This document shows positions 54,001-62,007 of a stretch of DNA of 64,000 bases, in pieces. The stretch is from assembly GCA_029261035.1 (NCBI GenBank), contig JAJDCD010000023.1, forward strand, positions 62,001 to 126,000, read 5' to 3'. The translations under genes and the position numbers were made by a program. The notes below the pieces were generated by a model. That model had not been told where the DNA came from. It did not search any database and was given only the letters and a program-made list of their open reading frames with translations. Source of the DNA: Candidatus Omnitrophota bacterium. Lineage in GTDB: Bacteria; Omnitrophota; Omnitrophia; Omnitrophales; JACROU01. Position 1 is the first letter of the stretch. Every line of letters begins with the position of its first letter.

Positions 54001-55170
54001 AAGGCTTTCCGCATGGAACCCTCCCATAACAACAAAAGCTTGCTTTAGTTTTTTTTGCTTTAATCCTTTTTCTAAATTTAAAAAAAGAAAAGACTCCCTT
54101 TGTTTTGCGCATTTGTAAAAATCCTCGGATAATTTTATTGAGTATTTCCATTCATTAAAAAAACTTAAATCTAAATTGTGTTTAGAAGAAATCGAGTATA
54201 AAAATCGCTCTAGCTTCTTAAAGAATTCATCCACATTTATCTTCTGATATTCCCTATATTCTGTTGAAGAAAGCTTAAGGTAGAAGATCTTTTCAAATAA
54301 GTCTATTTGTCGCTCCATTTGCATCAATTTTTTTGAGATTGGATTTTCTATCTTAGAAAAAAGCTGCTCTTCTAATACATTTACTTCTTGAAAAATTTGG
54401 TAATTAATTTGAGGGGGTATTTTTGCATCTTTGCTAAAAGAGAAAGAAAGCAGCTCTTGAATTTGTCGATAAGGTTTTATTGCAACCTGAACCTCAGTTG
54501 CCCATTCAAATAAAAATTTTAAATAAGAGATCAAATAGGTCGAATTGTTTTGTAATTTCCTTTTCTCCTTTTTCCATTTAAGAGCAAAGGGATTAACATA
54601 AATAGAATTCAAATCTTCCAACGCTTGCCTCACTTGCGTTAACCCCTTCTCACCTGCTGTTTTGTAAGGGAGTAAAGCCTTGTAGGCTTGAACATTTTCT
54701 TCATAAGCTTGTTGAGATTCGATTCCAAACAGAGTTTTTCTTTGAGGATCTAAAACACTGTATAACTCAGCCCCAGACAATCGTCCTTGTTGCAGTAAAT
54801 AGTGAGCAACTACTTTTTTTGCATTTTTATCCGGAAAATTCCAAAATGATTTCCATTGAATGGGCCCTTCTGTTCCTTCTAAAAATATTTCTCCCCTAGG
54901 AAATTGTATCTGCGCTTTTTTTAAAAGTTGATGAATTTCCAACTGAGCATCTAGACTATCATGAGCATCTTCTATCAGATAAATATGGGGCGCATTATTG
55001 TTTTTGGAAAGATGCTGAAAGGAAAGGTGGTTTGAAAAATTTATTTCTGAACCAGCTTCAGATACGAAAGGCTCTCGTGCTTGCAAGAGATCTATTTGAG
55101 TTATGAAAATAATAAAAACAAGACATACACATGTAAAGAATCGGAAAGAATTATGTCTCTTCCATAGCAT
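51025..55170 (-). CDS. Secreted/membrane Tiki/ChaN-like domain fused to hybrid histidine kinase
   Basis: This 1381-residue member of the large-protein family starts with a signal peptide and a Tiki/ChaN-like domain (IEDAH 66-70, GGFH 383-386). HASLG (435-439) and AASLG (524-528) follow, then two membrane helices (548-568, 586-608). The cytoplasmic part is a PAS domain (about 630-745), a histidine kinase with H780 in ILHDIKSP, N-box NLISNSIDAM (891-900), DEGKGIP (925-931) and GTGFGLSN (950-957), and a receiver with D1025, D1026, phosphoacceptor D1072 and K1120. GSSLG (1158-1162) leads to the family C-terminal domain ending AQAA. CAGGGAGAG precedes the ATG. It lies upstream of the giant gene in the same direction and may sense a periplasmic event through the Tiki/ChaN-like domain. 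Confidence 0.93.
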   Translation of the reverse strand: MLWKRHNSFRFFTCVCLVFIIFITQIDLLQAREPFVSEAGSEINFSNHLSFQHLSKNNNAPHIYLIEDAHDSLDAQLEIHQLLKKAQIQFPRGEIFLEGTEGPIQWKSFWNFPDKNAKKVVAHYLLQQGRLSGAELYSVLDPQRKTLFGIESQQAYEENVQAYKALLPYKTAGEKGLTQVRQALEDLNSIYVNPFALKWKKEKRKLQNNSTYLISYLKFLFEWATEVQVAIKPYRQIQELLSFSFSKDAKIPPQINYQIFQEVNVLEEQLFSKIENPISKKLMQMERQIDLFEKIFYLKLSSTEYREYQKINVDEFFKKLERFLYSISSKHNLDLSFFNEWKYSIKLSEDFYKCAKQRESFLFLNLEKGLKQKKLKQAFVVMGGFHAESLKTYCINQGYSFSQISPKIRDFRRTIPYWSLFHGEKLPLESLLQAHASLGAAALARTSNVNDPLFQSLVKALLFSVAPHAEQEAKLFFVSKVDGKTIIQFKNGESIAIALDSSDKDHIQFNFEFIQKNDLPIQKAASLGNQDKRTIIKNATSTFKRNWDIVSVILVPSIILFISFSTSILDPTLIRMTTGKTLSLLERLFLPSVSLSIMLLFSMMFRFYLTQKNSEEEQQAIKSLKELNRIIEDIAANIPGSIYQFKLTAENKWKIPYISEGVYSLLGIEPNQIVSDPDFFIEHIFSEDRDRVKASLIESAETLNIWDKDFRMMTTGGQQRWFRAKAMPYQATEGEVVWNGVLLDVTVFKEASDALQKYKIKLEQSERLASIGLMGAGILHDIKSPLQSTLHFLEMVIDHLEASSLDKTKEELDVLLEELSKVYKIAEQIVNFSKPDSNQMKKFEVFYIHEAIDMAYSVADSFHSRIKINRVYNEDALILGNKIYLMQVFNNLISNSIDAMREDSGVITITVQNAPDNHVQISVIDEGKGIPEEQLGKVFDVFFSTKGQKGTGFGLSNVKKIVESHDGTIQVSSQEGKGTEFRIVLPVYNPIKSKVKAPIEDKAPPVLEDEEQTAPNKINNILFIDDNRMIVKIMESLLPQLFGIKDDAVDAVLSGSEALKLDLSIYDLILLDLTLGDTDGETLARKLRALNQNAIIIFNSGYPYNGPLLKQGVIQGALVKPTGVTQELVSLVEEIVEVRNAGKFFDNADDSSSSISKGSSLGAKQEELLTLYQQFLREKNIIINSDLVSEPISLVFSWETLKQSSVVEELHDLFKRFPLLRIYISTPKDAEQINKEIRDFDPQQLLNEFREWGKKKQFQVLSGYSLQEAKKKSDERFGRGYRGQKRSAVFVNKTDDEEVLYLGSKDLTRFIVNGRTQDEKEGFVLGLPTTALQILQGSIEIPPHIKLTQRGTFEVFAFSLEQFTAQLLDRLLIRNQIAQAA

Positions 55171-55308
55171 AAAAGCTCTCCCTGGCTTTTACCTTATCAT
55201 TATCAAATAGATAGTATTTGTAATGTATCGACTAAATATATTTTTTACTTAAGACTCTGTATTTAAAGAACTTAGAGATTCTTAATATCAGACAAATGCC
55301 AGTAAAAG

Positions 55309-56976
55309 CTATTTCATTCCTTGAGCTAATAATTCTTTGGCGTGTTTGATTGAAATTTCTGTCTCTTCGTCACCACTCATCATTTGAGCTAATTCCTGAA
55401 TTCGAGATTCTCCCTCTACAATTTGGTAGTCTGCAATAGTTGTTTTATCTTTTACTTTTTTTCTGACCTTGATGTGCCTTTCGGCAAATGAAGCTATCTG
55501 TGGCAGATGTGTTATTAAAAGAACCTGCCGCTCACTTGAAATTTGCTTTAGCTTCTCTCCTGTAACAGTTCCCATTCGCCCACCGATGTTTGCATCAATT
55601 TCATCAAAAATGAGAGTTGGAATGGGATCCACTTTACACAGAGCTTTCTTAAGCGCCAACATGATTCGAGAAACCTCTCCTCCAGAAACTATTTTTTGAA
55701 GTGGTTGTAAATCTTGCCCTAAATTCGAGCTAATTAAAAACTCTACTGAATTCTCTCCTTCACCATTGAATTCCATTATTTCAATGGATGTTGCGAATTG
55801 TGCATTTTCAATTCCCAAATCTTTTAATTCTCTTTCAATTGTTTTCTTTAAAGAAAGGGCTGCCTGTTTCCTTTTTTTTGTTAATTCCGCGGCCAAACGT
55901 TTTATTTCGGGCAAAAGCTTTTCTAATTCTCTATCAATTTCGTTCTCATAGACCGTCACATTTATGAGCTGGTCATATTTTATTTTGGATTCATTCAAAT
56001 ACTTAATAACGTTTTCTAACACTCCCCCATACTTTCTTTCAACGGTATGAATTAAATCTAGCTTTTCTTCAATGGCTCTGAGTTGCTCGGGGTCGAAAGT
56101 GATGCTTTGTTCATACCTTTGGAGCGATTGAACAACTTCCTGTATTTGTATCTCGGACGATTCAAGCTCTTCTGAGGTTTGTTTAACGGAAGGGTCAATT
56201 GCAGCAAGCTCTCCCATTTTAGATGTTGCTTTGCCCAATAACTCAGCAATAGAAACATCCCCATTTTCAAGGAGTTGAAGAAGTGTATTTACTGTTTCTC
56301 CTAGTTTTTCTGCATTTGCCAGGCGAGTATGTTCTTGTTCCAATTCTTCTACTGCTACTTTCTCAATACCACTTGCTTCAATTTCCTCGATTTGAAATTT
56401 AAGAATATCTAACTCTTTTTCCTGATCTTCTTGCAAACCTAAGAGCTCCTCTTTTTTTCTTTTTAAAGCTGCGTATTGATTGTATGTAACTTTATAGTTT
56501 TTTTTAAGACTCTCTTCTTGCACAAATCGATCTAAAAGATGGATATGGACTTTAGGGTCAAAGAGAAGTTGATGGTCATATTGTCCGTGAATATCTAATA
56601 AGTGGGTGGTAATTTTTTTAACCTGGGAAGCAGTAACAGTTCTGCCATTTATTTGACAGCGAGAACGCGTCGTTTCTGGATTGTATTCACGTCTAAGGAT
56701 CAGAGCATCCTCTTCAGAGTCCATATATTCGTCGCAATCTGGGATCGTTTGCCTTAGTTGAGAACTAAGTTCGAAAATAGCTTCAACACGACATGTTTTC
56801 TTAGACGTTCCCATTCTGATTTGATCTATTCTTTCGCCTAACACAAATCGGATAGCATCAATCAACAGAGATTTTCCGGCCCCTGTCTCTCCAGTTAATA
56901 CATTGAGTTCAGGAGAAAATTCAACTGTGATTTGTTCCATTAAAGCAAAGTTTTCGACATGAATTTCTAACAACAT
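55309..56976 (-). CDS. recN: DNA repair protein RecN
   Basis: RecN is an SMC-like ATPase acting early in double-strand break repair. The 555-residue protein has the Walker A GETGAGKS (29-36), a long coiled-coil middle (about 160-370), the ABC-type signature VSGGEVSRIMLALK and the Walker B region PTLIFDEIDANIGG. The length matches the family. AGGAG seven bases upstream supports the ATG. It is separated from the upstream ftr1 gene by a strong terminator, so it is transcribed on its own. Confidence 0.96.
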   Translation of the reverse strand: MLLEIHVENFALMEQITVEFSPELNVLTGETGAGKSLLIDAIRFVLGERIDQIRMGTSKKTCRVEAIFELSSQLRQTIPDCDEYMDSEEDALILRREYNPETTRSRCQINGRTVTASQVKKITTHLLDIHGQYDHQLLFDPKVHIHLLDRFVQEESLKKNYKVTYNQYAALKRKKEELLGLQEDQEKELDILKFQIEEIEASGIEKVAVEELEQEHTRLANAEKLGETVNTLLQLLENGDVSIAELLGKATSKMGELAAIDPSVKQTSEELESSEIQIQEVVQSLQRYEQSITFDPEQLRAIEEKLDLIHTVERKYGGVLENVIKYLNESKIKYDQLINVTVYENEIDRELEKLLPEIKRLAAELTKKRKQAALSLKKTIERELKDLGIENAQFATSIEIMEFNGEGENSVEFLISSNLGQDLQPLQKIVSGGEVSRIMLALKKALCKVDPIPTLIFDEIDANIGGRMGTVTGEKLKQISSERQVLLITHLPQIASFAERHIKVRKKVKDKTTIADYQIVEGESRIQELAQMMSGDEETEISIKHAKELLAQGMK

Positions 56977-57013
56977 GGACTATCTCCTCTTGGAAAAGAT
57001 ATTTTAGCATATA

Positions 57014-57049
57014 AAACAAAAAAGGCCCGGGTCCAATGGGCCCGGGCCT
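57014..57049 (-). terminator. Intrinsic terminator after ftr1
   Basis: On the minus strand AGGCCCGGGCCC and GGACCCGGGCCT pair over a three-base loop (57023-57049), followed by a run of six Ts (57017-57022). It ends the ftr1 transcript before recN. Confidence 0.9.
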
Positions 57050-57074
57050 AAGAAAATTTATAATTCTGAGGAGT

Positions 57075-57839
57075 TTACACCTTTACTTTAGCTGGGACTA
57101 ATCGTTCTGCAATATAGCCTCCAACCAGCCAAAGGCCACAGCCAACAATCGTAATGGTAGAGAACCATTTTCCATAATATCCGTCTGGAGAAAAAGGTTC
57201 CGAAATTTCATGCAAATACTCTGCATTTGGCATTAACCCTGTTTCTGTGAATTCATGAAACGCATAAAGTAAAACCTGCGCAATAAATAAAAGAAGATAA
57301 ACAGAAGTTACTTGGAAGAAATGTTTCATGCTAATCAAATATCCAAACTGCTGCCATAACATAGCAACAATAGCCGCACCTAATAAACCTAACGCTGCTC
57401 CTGTGACAACTTGTGCTGAATGAACCTGTAATAAAAGTAAAGCCGTTTCCATCCCTTCACGACTAATCATTAATACAGTAAACAAAAAGACACCAATAAA
57501 AGACCCTTGAAATGTGGGTTTTGTTGTTGCTTCTGCAAGTTTGTTTTCTAATTCGTTTTTAAGCTGTGGACCCGCTTTCCACATATGAATCACTAAGGTA
57601 CTAACAAGAACTGCTGTAACTAAAGCAAAAATTCCTTCAACCATAGGAGCTTGCAACCCTTGCCCTTTCCATAACCAAAAACCAAGAAGGCCACTGGCAA
57701 TAAAAGAAACAAAAATTCCCCAGAAAACAGCAGGTAACAATTTATCCTGAGTTGTTTTTCTTAAATATGTTATCGTTATCGCTACGATCAAAAAGGCTTC
57801 AAAACCTTCTCTTAATACAATCACAAATGCCTGAAACAT
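57075..57839 (-). CDS. FTR1-family iron permease
   Basis: The 254-residue inner membrane protein has about seven helices and both REXXE iron-binding motifs of the Ftr1/EfeU family: REGFE (10-14) and REGME (127-131). It imports iron, usually after oxidation by a partner, but no oxidase or EfeO/EfeB gene adjoins. ATG at 57839 with GAGGAGAACGAG upstream is chosen over an ATG 51 bases earlier that lies in the promoter region. A Fur-box-like palindrome upstream (57883-57907) indicates iron-dependent repression. The terminator at 57014-57049 makes it monocistronic. Confidence 0.94.
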   Translation of the reverse strand: MFQAFVIVLREGFEAFLIVAITITYLRKTTQDKLLPAVFWGIFVSFIASGLLGFWLWKGQGLQAPMVEGIFALVTAVLVSTLVIHMWKAGPQLKNELENKLAEATTKPTFQGSFIGVFLFTVLMISREGMETALLLLQVHSAQVVTGAALGLLGAAIVAMLWQQFGYLISMKHFFQVTSVYLLLFIAQVLLYAFHEFTETGLMPNAEYLHEISEPFSPDGYYGKWFSTITIVGCGLWLVGGYIAERLVPAKVKV

Positions 57840-57882
57840 CTCGTTCTCCTCTTTATTTTGGAATAAGATAATAGTGTAACAC

Positions 57883-57907
57883 ATTCGCAATGATATTGCG
57901 AATCATT
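57883..57907 (-). promoter_or_regulatory. Fur-box-like operator of ftr1
   Basis: ATTCGCAATGATATTGCGAA plus T (57883-57903) is a perfect 9-bp inverted repeat. The overlapping AATGAT...ATCATT (57889-57907) matches the Fur consensus half-sites. It lies about 45 bases upstream of the iron permease start, where a repressor would block transcription. Confidence 0.7.
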
Positions 57908-57930
57908 CTCAAAACAAGGTGAAAATCACT

Positions 57931-58020
57931 GGATCCCCGCCTAAAGATTTCGGGGATGACAATAAGTCTACAACGGTCATTGCGAGGCTTTGATTATTGA
58001 GCCGCGCCAATCTCGGATGG
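57931..58020. repeat. Two short dispersed repeats in tandem
   Basis: GGATCCCCGCCTAAAGATTT followed by CGGGGATGAC (57931-57960) belongs to the GTCATTCCCG palindrome group. GTCATTGCGAGGC...GCCAATCTCGG (57976-58016) is a copy of another common intergenic repeat type. They lie between ftr1 and the convergent side of the methyltransferase gene. Confidence 0.65.
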
Positions 58021-58046
58021 ATTTTTCAAACCTCTGTCTTCAGACT

Positions 58047-59297
58047 TCAAATAAGTTGCGGCTTCGGAAGTGGCACTACGAATTTGACCCCTTTTTCTCT
58101 TAGGTGGTCAATTTTAGAGATAATTTCTTTTGCAAAATTCCAAGCAAAGATAATAAGAACATCTGGAGGGTTATCATTCAAATACGTGCTCGAAACGATT
58201 GGAACTTGCGCTCCTGGAGAAAAGTGGTTTTGTTTCAATGGATTATCATCCACAATATAAGTAACCTGGTCTTGCGTGAGTTCGCAAAAATTGATGATGG
58301 TACCAGACTTTGCTGGCGCCCCATACCCCGCAACCGTCTTACCTTCTGCCTTTGCTTCATTAATAAATTGCAGCAAATCGGATTTAATTTGATTCACTTG
58401 ATTTGAAAAAGTTTTGTATGTTTCTAACGAAAAACACCCTCTTTCTTTTTCTTTGTTTTTCAATTCATCTACAATCGCTTCTTTTGTGTAAGGGCCTCCC
58501 TTTTTCTGGGCATAAACTCGAAGAGAACCCCCATGAGAAGCTACTTGTTTAATATCACAAATATCTAAACCATATCGATCATATAAAAATTGAAGAGCCG
58601 TTACAGAAATATAAGAGAGATGCTCGTGGTAAATCATATCGAATACGAGATCATCCAACATCGTAACCAAATAAGGAAACTCAATCACAAAGAGGCCATC
58701 ATCTGCTAATAAGTCGACCACATTCTTACAGACCGACTGAACATCATCAATATGGGCAAAAACATTATTTCCGCTAATCGCATGTGCAACACCGAATTCT
58801 TTTTTTATCTCGGTAACCACTTCCGCATCAAAATACTTATTAATCGTGATAATACCTTTTCGATTTGCTTCTTCTGCTAAATTTTCTGCAGGGTCCACTC
58901 CAAGGGCTCTCATTTCTTGATCTTGATAACTCGAAACAAGTAGACCGTCATTACTCCCAATATCTACCGCAAGTGGGCATTCCACATCCGAAAGCTTTTC
59001 TCTTACTTCTTTCGCATATTGACCAAAATGTTCATGAAAGGTTTTTGTTGTAGAGCTAACGTAAAGGTAGTGACGAAACATCATATCTGGCGGAACAACA
59101 TGAGATAATTGAACCAAAAAACATTTAGGACAAAACGTCAAACTTAAAGGACAAGCAAACTCGTCTTCTGACAGTTGCTGTTTGGTCAAAAAAGAATTAG
59201 CCAGTGGCATCGCTCCAAGCTCTAAAAAAGGCTCAGGAAGATGCTCATCACAATAACGACATGTCTCTTTTTTATAAGTATCAACCGCTACAGTCAT
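58047..59297 (-). CDS. Sugar C-methyltransferase-type SAM-dependent methyltransferase
   Basis: The 416-residue protein has the three-part layout of NovU/TylCIII-like sugar methyltransferases. There is an N-terminal zinc-binding region (CRYC at 13-16, later FCPKC), a central SAM-binding domain with VDIGSNDG, and a C-terminal Rossmann-like domain with GYGAPAKSGTIINF. Such enzymes C-methylate nucleotide-linked ketosugars. AAGGGAAAAGAA precedes the ATG. It is the last gene of the minus-strand sugar set at 58.0-61.9 kb, separated from the SDR by fold-back copy 3. The exact sugar is unknown. Confidence 0.9.
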   Translation of the reverse strand: MTVAVDTYKKETCRYCDEHLPEPFLELGAMPLANSFLTKQQLSEDEFACPLSLTFCPKCFLVQLSHVVPPDMMFRHYLYVSSTTKTFHEHFGQYAKEVREKLSDVECPLAVDIGSNDGLLVSSYQDQEMRALGVDPAENLAEEANRKGIITINKYFDAEVVTEIKKEFGVAHAISGNNVFAHIDDVQSVCKNVVDLLADDGLFVIEFPYLVTMLDDLVFDMIYHEHLSYISVTALQFLYDRYGLDICDIKQVASHGGSLRVYAQKKGGPYTKEAIVDELKNKEKERGCFSLETYKTFSNQVNQIKSDLLQFINEAKAEGKTVAGYGAPAKSGTIINFCELTQDQVTYIVDDNPLKQNHFSPGAQVPIVSSTYLNDNPPDVLIIFAWNFAKEIISKIDHLREKGVKFVVPLPKPQLI

Positions 59298-59366
59298 TTC
59301 TTTTCCCTTCTAGCAAACATGAATCGGACTGTCCCACATGTGACAGTCACAACTACCAATCAAAAT

Positions 59367-59517
59367 AACAAGGGCTCAATGCGCTTGTTTTTTGCACCTT
59401 CTCACACACCCACAAAAGTATAACGAAAGATAGCCGATGTTATTTTCTGCCGCGAGTTCACAAAAATCGTTTTTTATTTTTGTGCTGTCTGAGCGCCGGG
59501 GAATAACACCGGCTATC
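59367..59517 (-). repeat. Composite fold-back element, copy 3
   Basis: Read on the minus strand this copy has arms of 19-20 bp (59498-59517 with 59429-59448, one mismatch and several wobble pairs) around the same identical core, with loop AAAAAACG. After a spacer it has a short hairpin AACAAG...CTTGTT (59367-59389) with CATTGAG in its loop, resembling the hairpin of copies 1 and 2. It begins 23 bases after the SDR stop. Confidence 0.85.
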
Positions 59518-59540
59518 CAATACAATTTTACTATTTATAA

Positions 59541-60272
59541 CTAAGCAGCAGGGCAAGGATTGATCTCTGTGATTTCGTTATGACGAATCACAATATCTCC
59601 CCCACTCTCTACATCAATTTTATCTGCAGAAACTTGATAGACTAAACCTGCAACAAAGTCTGGGCTTTGTTGTTTTTGCGCGTCTGCTTTACCAAAGAGA
59701 CTTGCTCTCATTTTAGTATTAACTCCACCTGGGCAAATAGTCACACATTTGATATTAGCATCTGCATTTTCTTTAGCAATACATTGGCTTAGAGCCGCCA
59801 TGCCAAACTTGCTCGCTGAATAAGAAAACAAATTAGGAACTGCTCGTTTTGCAGCCATGGAAGCAATATTAAGAATAACCCCTTCTTTTTGTTTTCGCAT
59901 AATAGGGATTACATACTTAGACACAAGGAAAGCTGTTTGAAGGTTGTTCTCAATGTTTTTTTGAAACTCAGCCAAAACTGTTTTTTCTACGGAAACTAAC
60001 CCTTTAGCATAACCTGCATTATTTACTAATACTTCAATATGCTTATATTTCTTCTTCAACTTTCCAATTAAAGTTTTCACCTTAGGTTCCGAAGTTAGAT
60101 CACACTGAAACAGCGAAAATCTCTCTTTGTCGTTAATCGTTTTAACGGCATTCGGCCAGTTTTTTTTTGTTTTGCTGATTCCAATTACAATATTTTTAGC
60201 TTCAACAAATTTTTTAGCTAAGCTAAGACCTAACCCTGAGCTTGCTCCAGTAACAATAACAATTTTATTCAT
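59541..60272 (-). CDS. Short-chain dehydrogenase/reductase
   Basis: The 243-residue SDR has TGASSGLG (8-15) for NAD(P) binding, NNAG, and the active-site YSASK with the preceding serine in NIASMAAK. It sits in a minus-strand run with an epimerase, a cupin and a methyltransferase, which suggests a role in sugar modification, but classical SDRs of this length have many substrates. A GAGCAG ribosome binding site is weak. The C-terminus ends in a short NPCPAA tail that is likely not functional. Confidence 0.88.
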   Translation of the reverse strand: MNKIVIVTGASSGLGLSLAKKFVEAKNIVIGISKTKKNWPNAVKTINDKERFSLFQCDLTSEPKVKTLIGKLKKKYKHIEVLVNNAGYAKGLVSVEKTVLAEFQKNIENNLQTAFLVSKYVIPIMRKQKEGVILNIASMAAKRAVPNLFSYSASKFGMAALSQCIAKENADANIKCVTICPGGVNTKMRASLFGKADAQKQQSPDFVAGLVYQVSADKIDVESGGDIVIRHNEITEINPCPAA

Positions 60273-60353
60273 TTCTACTGCTCACTTTCTTTAAAAAAGT
60301 AAAGGAGTCCTATTATCTAACAAGACTCCTTTGCTTAACGCTTCCATTACAAA

Positions 60354-60764
60354 TTAATTTGATTTTTGTAGCTCTGGATTGAGGTACCCATCAACAACTT
60401 GGAAAGCCAAAGTATCTGATTCGTACTTTCCTTCTTCTCTTTCACGTGTAGTTAAGGCCAAAAATACAGAATCTTCCGTGAAAACCTGCGCATGGGCAAT
60501 TAATGGTGGGGTATCAACAATATCACCTGGTTTAACTTGAAGAACTTTTTTTTCTTCTGGCTTATTAATATCACAGCAATGGCTTTCATAAGCACCGCTA
60601 ATTAAATAAATATACTGATAATCTTCTTTATGGTAATGATTCGCACGAACCGTTCCCTTTTTAGAAGTAATCATGGCAACATGCCCAATTTTACCTTCTA
60701 CAATGTTAAAGATATCTCCTCGATCATCAGAAAATGCTGAATTAATGTGACGGATTGTTTCCAT
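60354..60764 (-). CDS. Cupin-domain protein, nucleotide-sugar isomerase-like
   Basis: The 136-residue single-domain cupin has metal-site histidines in VRANHYHKEDYQYIYLISG and a second motif in PLIAHAQVF. It resembles the small cupins of polysaccharide clusters (WxcM/FdtA-like or capsular polysaccharide cupins), which isomerise dTDP-ketosugars or stabilise intermediates. AGGAG precedes the ATG. It lies 29 bp after the epimerase gene and shares its direction, so one transcript is likely. The catalytic role is not certain. Confidence 0.82.
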   Translation of the reverse strand: METIRHINSAFSDDRGDIFNIVEGKIGHVAMITSKKGTVRANHYHKEDYQYIYLISGAYESHCCDINKPEEKKVLQVKPGDIVDTPPLIAHAQVFTEDSVFLALTTREREEGKYESDTLAFQVVDGYLNPELQKSN

Positions 60765-60793
60765 TTATATTCTCCTCTTTTCGTCTCTGTAGT

Positions 60794-61858
60794 TTAAGTC
60801 GTTCTGTTTTGGAACCACTCAATTGTTCTTCTCAAGCCTTCTTCAAGTGTTACCTTAGGCTCAAAATCGATTACGGATTGTAATTTCGAAATATCTGGGC
60901 ATCTTCTCTTAGGATCACTAGATGCATACACTGCATGAGGAGGATCGATGTTGCGAATCTCTACTTCATAAGGCATCGTTTTAGCAACTAATGCGGCTAA
61001 ATCCTTCACGGAAATTTCGGGTCCTGGATTACCAATATTAAAAGACTCTCCATTTCCATTAGAGAATAATAATTTGAAAATCATTTCAATAGAATCGCTA
61101 ATATAGCAAAAAGAACGTGTGTTCTCTCCGTGACCATGGATTGGAAGCGGTTCTTTTCTAAGCGCATGCTCAATAAAATTAGGAAGAACACGATAATCAT
61201 CCGGACGAATACCAGGGCCATACACATTGAAAGGCCTTACAATTTTAACCGGAACACCAAACACTTTGTGGAAAGCTACACACATCGTTTCGCCAAATCG
61301 TTTAGATTCGTCATAGCAAGAACGCGGCCCTGTAACAGAAACGTTGCCAAAATATTCCTCTGTCGTAGGAACGTGCATTGGGTCTGGATCTCCATAAACT
61401 TCACTGGAACTTGTAAACAAAAAGCTTTTTACATTCTTCTCTTTTGCCAACTCCAACATATGGCGTGTGCCCAAAGTTCCAACGTCCATCGTTTCAATTG
61501 GGAATCGGGTGTAGTACACAGGAGAAGCAATCCCTGCAGCATGAATAATATAGTCAATAGGTCGATCTATTTGGAAGGGTTCAATCACGTTGTGACGTTT
61601 AAAAATAATATGTTCATTGGATAAAACTTGTTGCTCGTAACCTGTAATAAAGTTATCGAGAAGAACAGCTGTTAGCTTATCTTCTAAAATATGTTTGTTC
61701 ATGTAATCTAAAAGAAAAACCATATAACGGCCTAAAAAACCACCTGCACCTGTAATTAAAAAGGTTTTTCCAGCAAAATCATCTTGATATTCTCTGAAGC
61801 TCTCTGCCAAAAGGGCAATATCTTCAGCAATTATGGAAGATTGTGTCGTTTCGTTCAT
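60794..61858 (-). CDS. NAD-dependent nucleotide-sugar epimerase/dehydratase
   Basis: The 354-residue extended SDR has GAGGFLG (37-43) for NAD binding, SSSEVYG and the catalytic YDESKRFGE, then RPFNVYGPG. The overall pattern is closest to the UDP-glucuronate decarboxylase/GDP- or dTDP-sugar dehydratase group. It opens the sugar-modification set (epimerase, cupin, SDR, methyltransferase). The set would feed a deoxy- or methylated sugar into a surface glycan; no glycosyltransferase is in the window. Confidence 0.9.
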   Translation of the reverse strand: MNETTQSSIIAEDIALLAESFREYQDDFAGKTFLITGAGGFLGRYMVFLLDYMNKHILEDKLTAVLLDNFITGYEQQVLSNEHIIFKRHNVIEPFQIDRPIDYIIHAAGIASPVYYTRFPIETMDVGTLGTRHMLELAKEKNVKSFLFTSSSEVYGDPDPMHVPTTEEYFGNVSVTGPRSCYDESKRFGETMCVAFHKVFGVPVKIVRPFNVYGPGIRPDDYRVLPNFIEHALRKEPLPIHGHGENTRSFCYISDSIEMIFKLLFSNGNGESFNIGNPGPEISVKDLAALVAKTMPYEVEIRNIDPPHAVYASSDPKRRCPDISKLQSVIDFEPKVTLEEGLRRTIEWFQNRTT

Positions 61859-62007
61859 ATAAATCTCAGTTTCCTTTGATCGTATTTGAATTTTTCACAG
61901 CAAAAAGAAGGAGAATTATAGCATCAATCCGAAGGAAAAGCACTGTAAAACTGAGACAAAAGCTAGTTAAGTCTTTTATTTAAAACAAGTTATGTGTTAT
62001 TTAAGTC

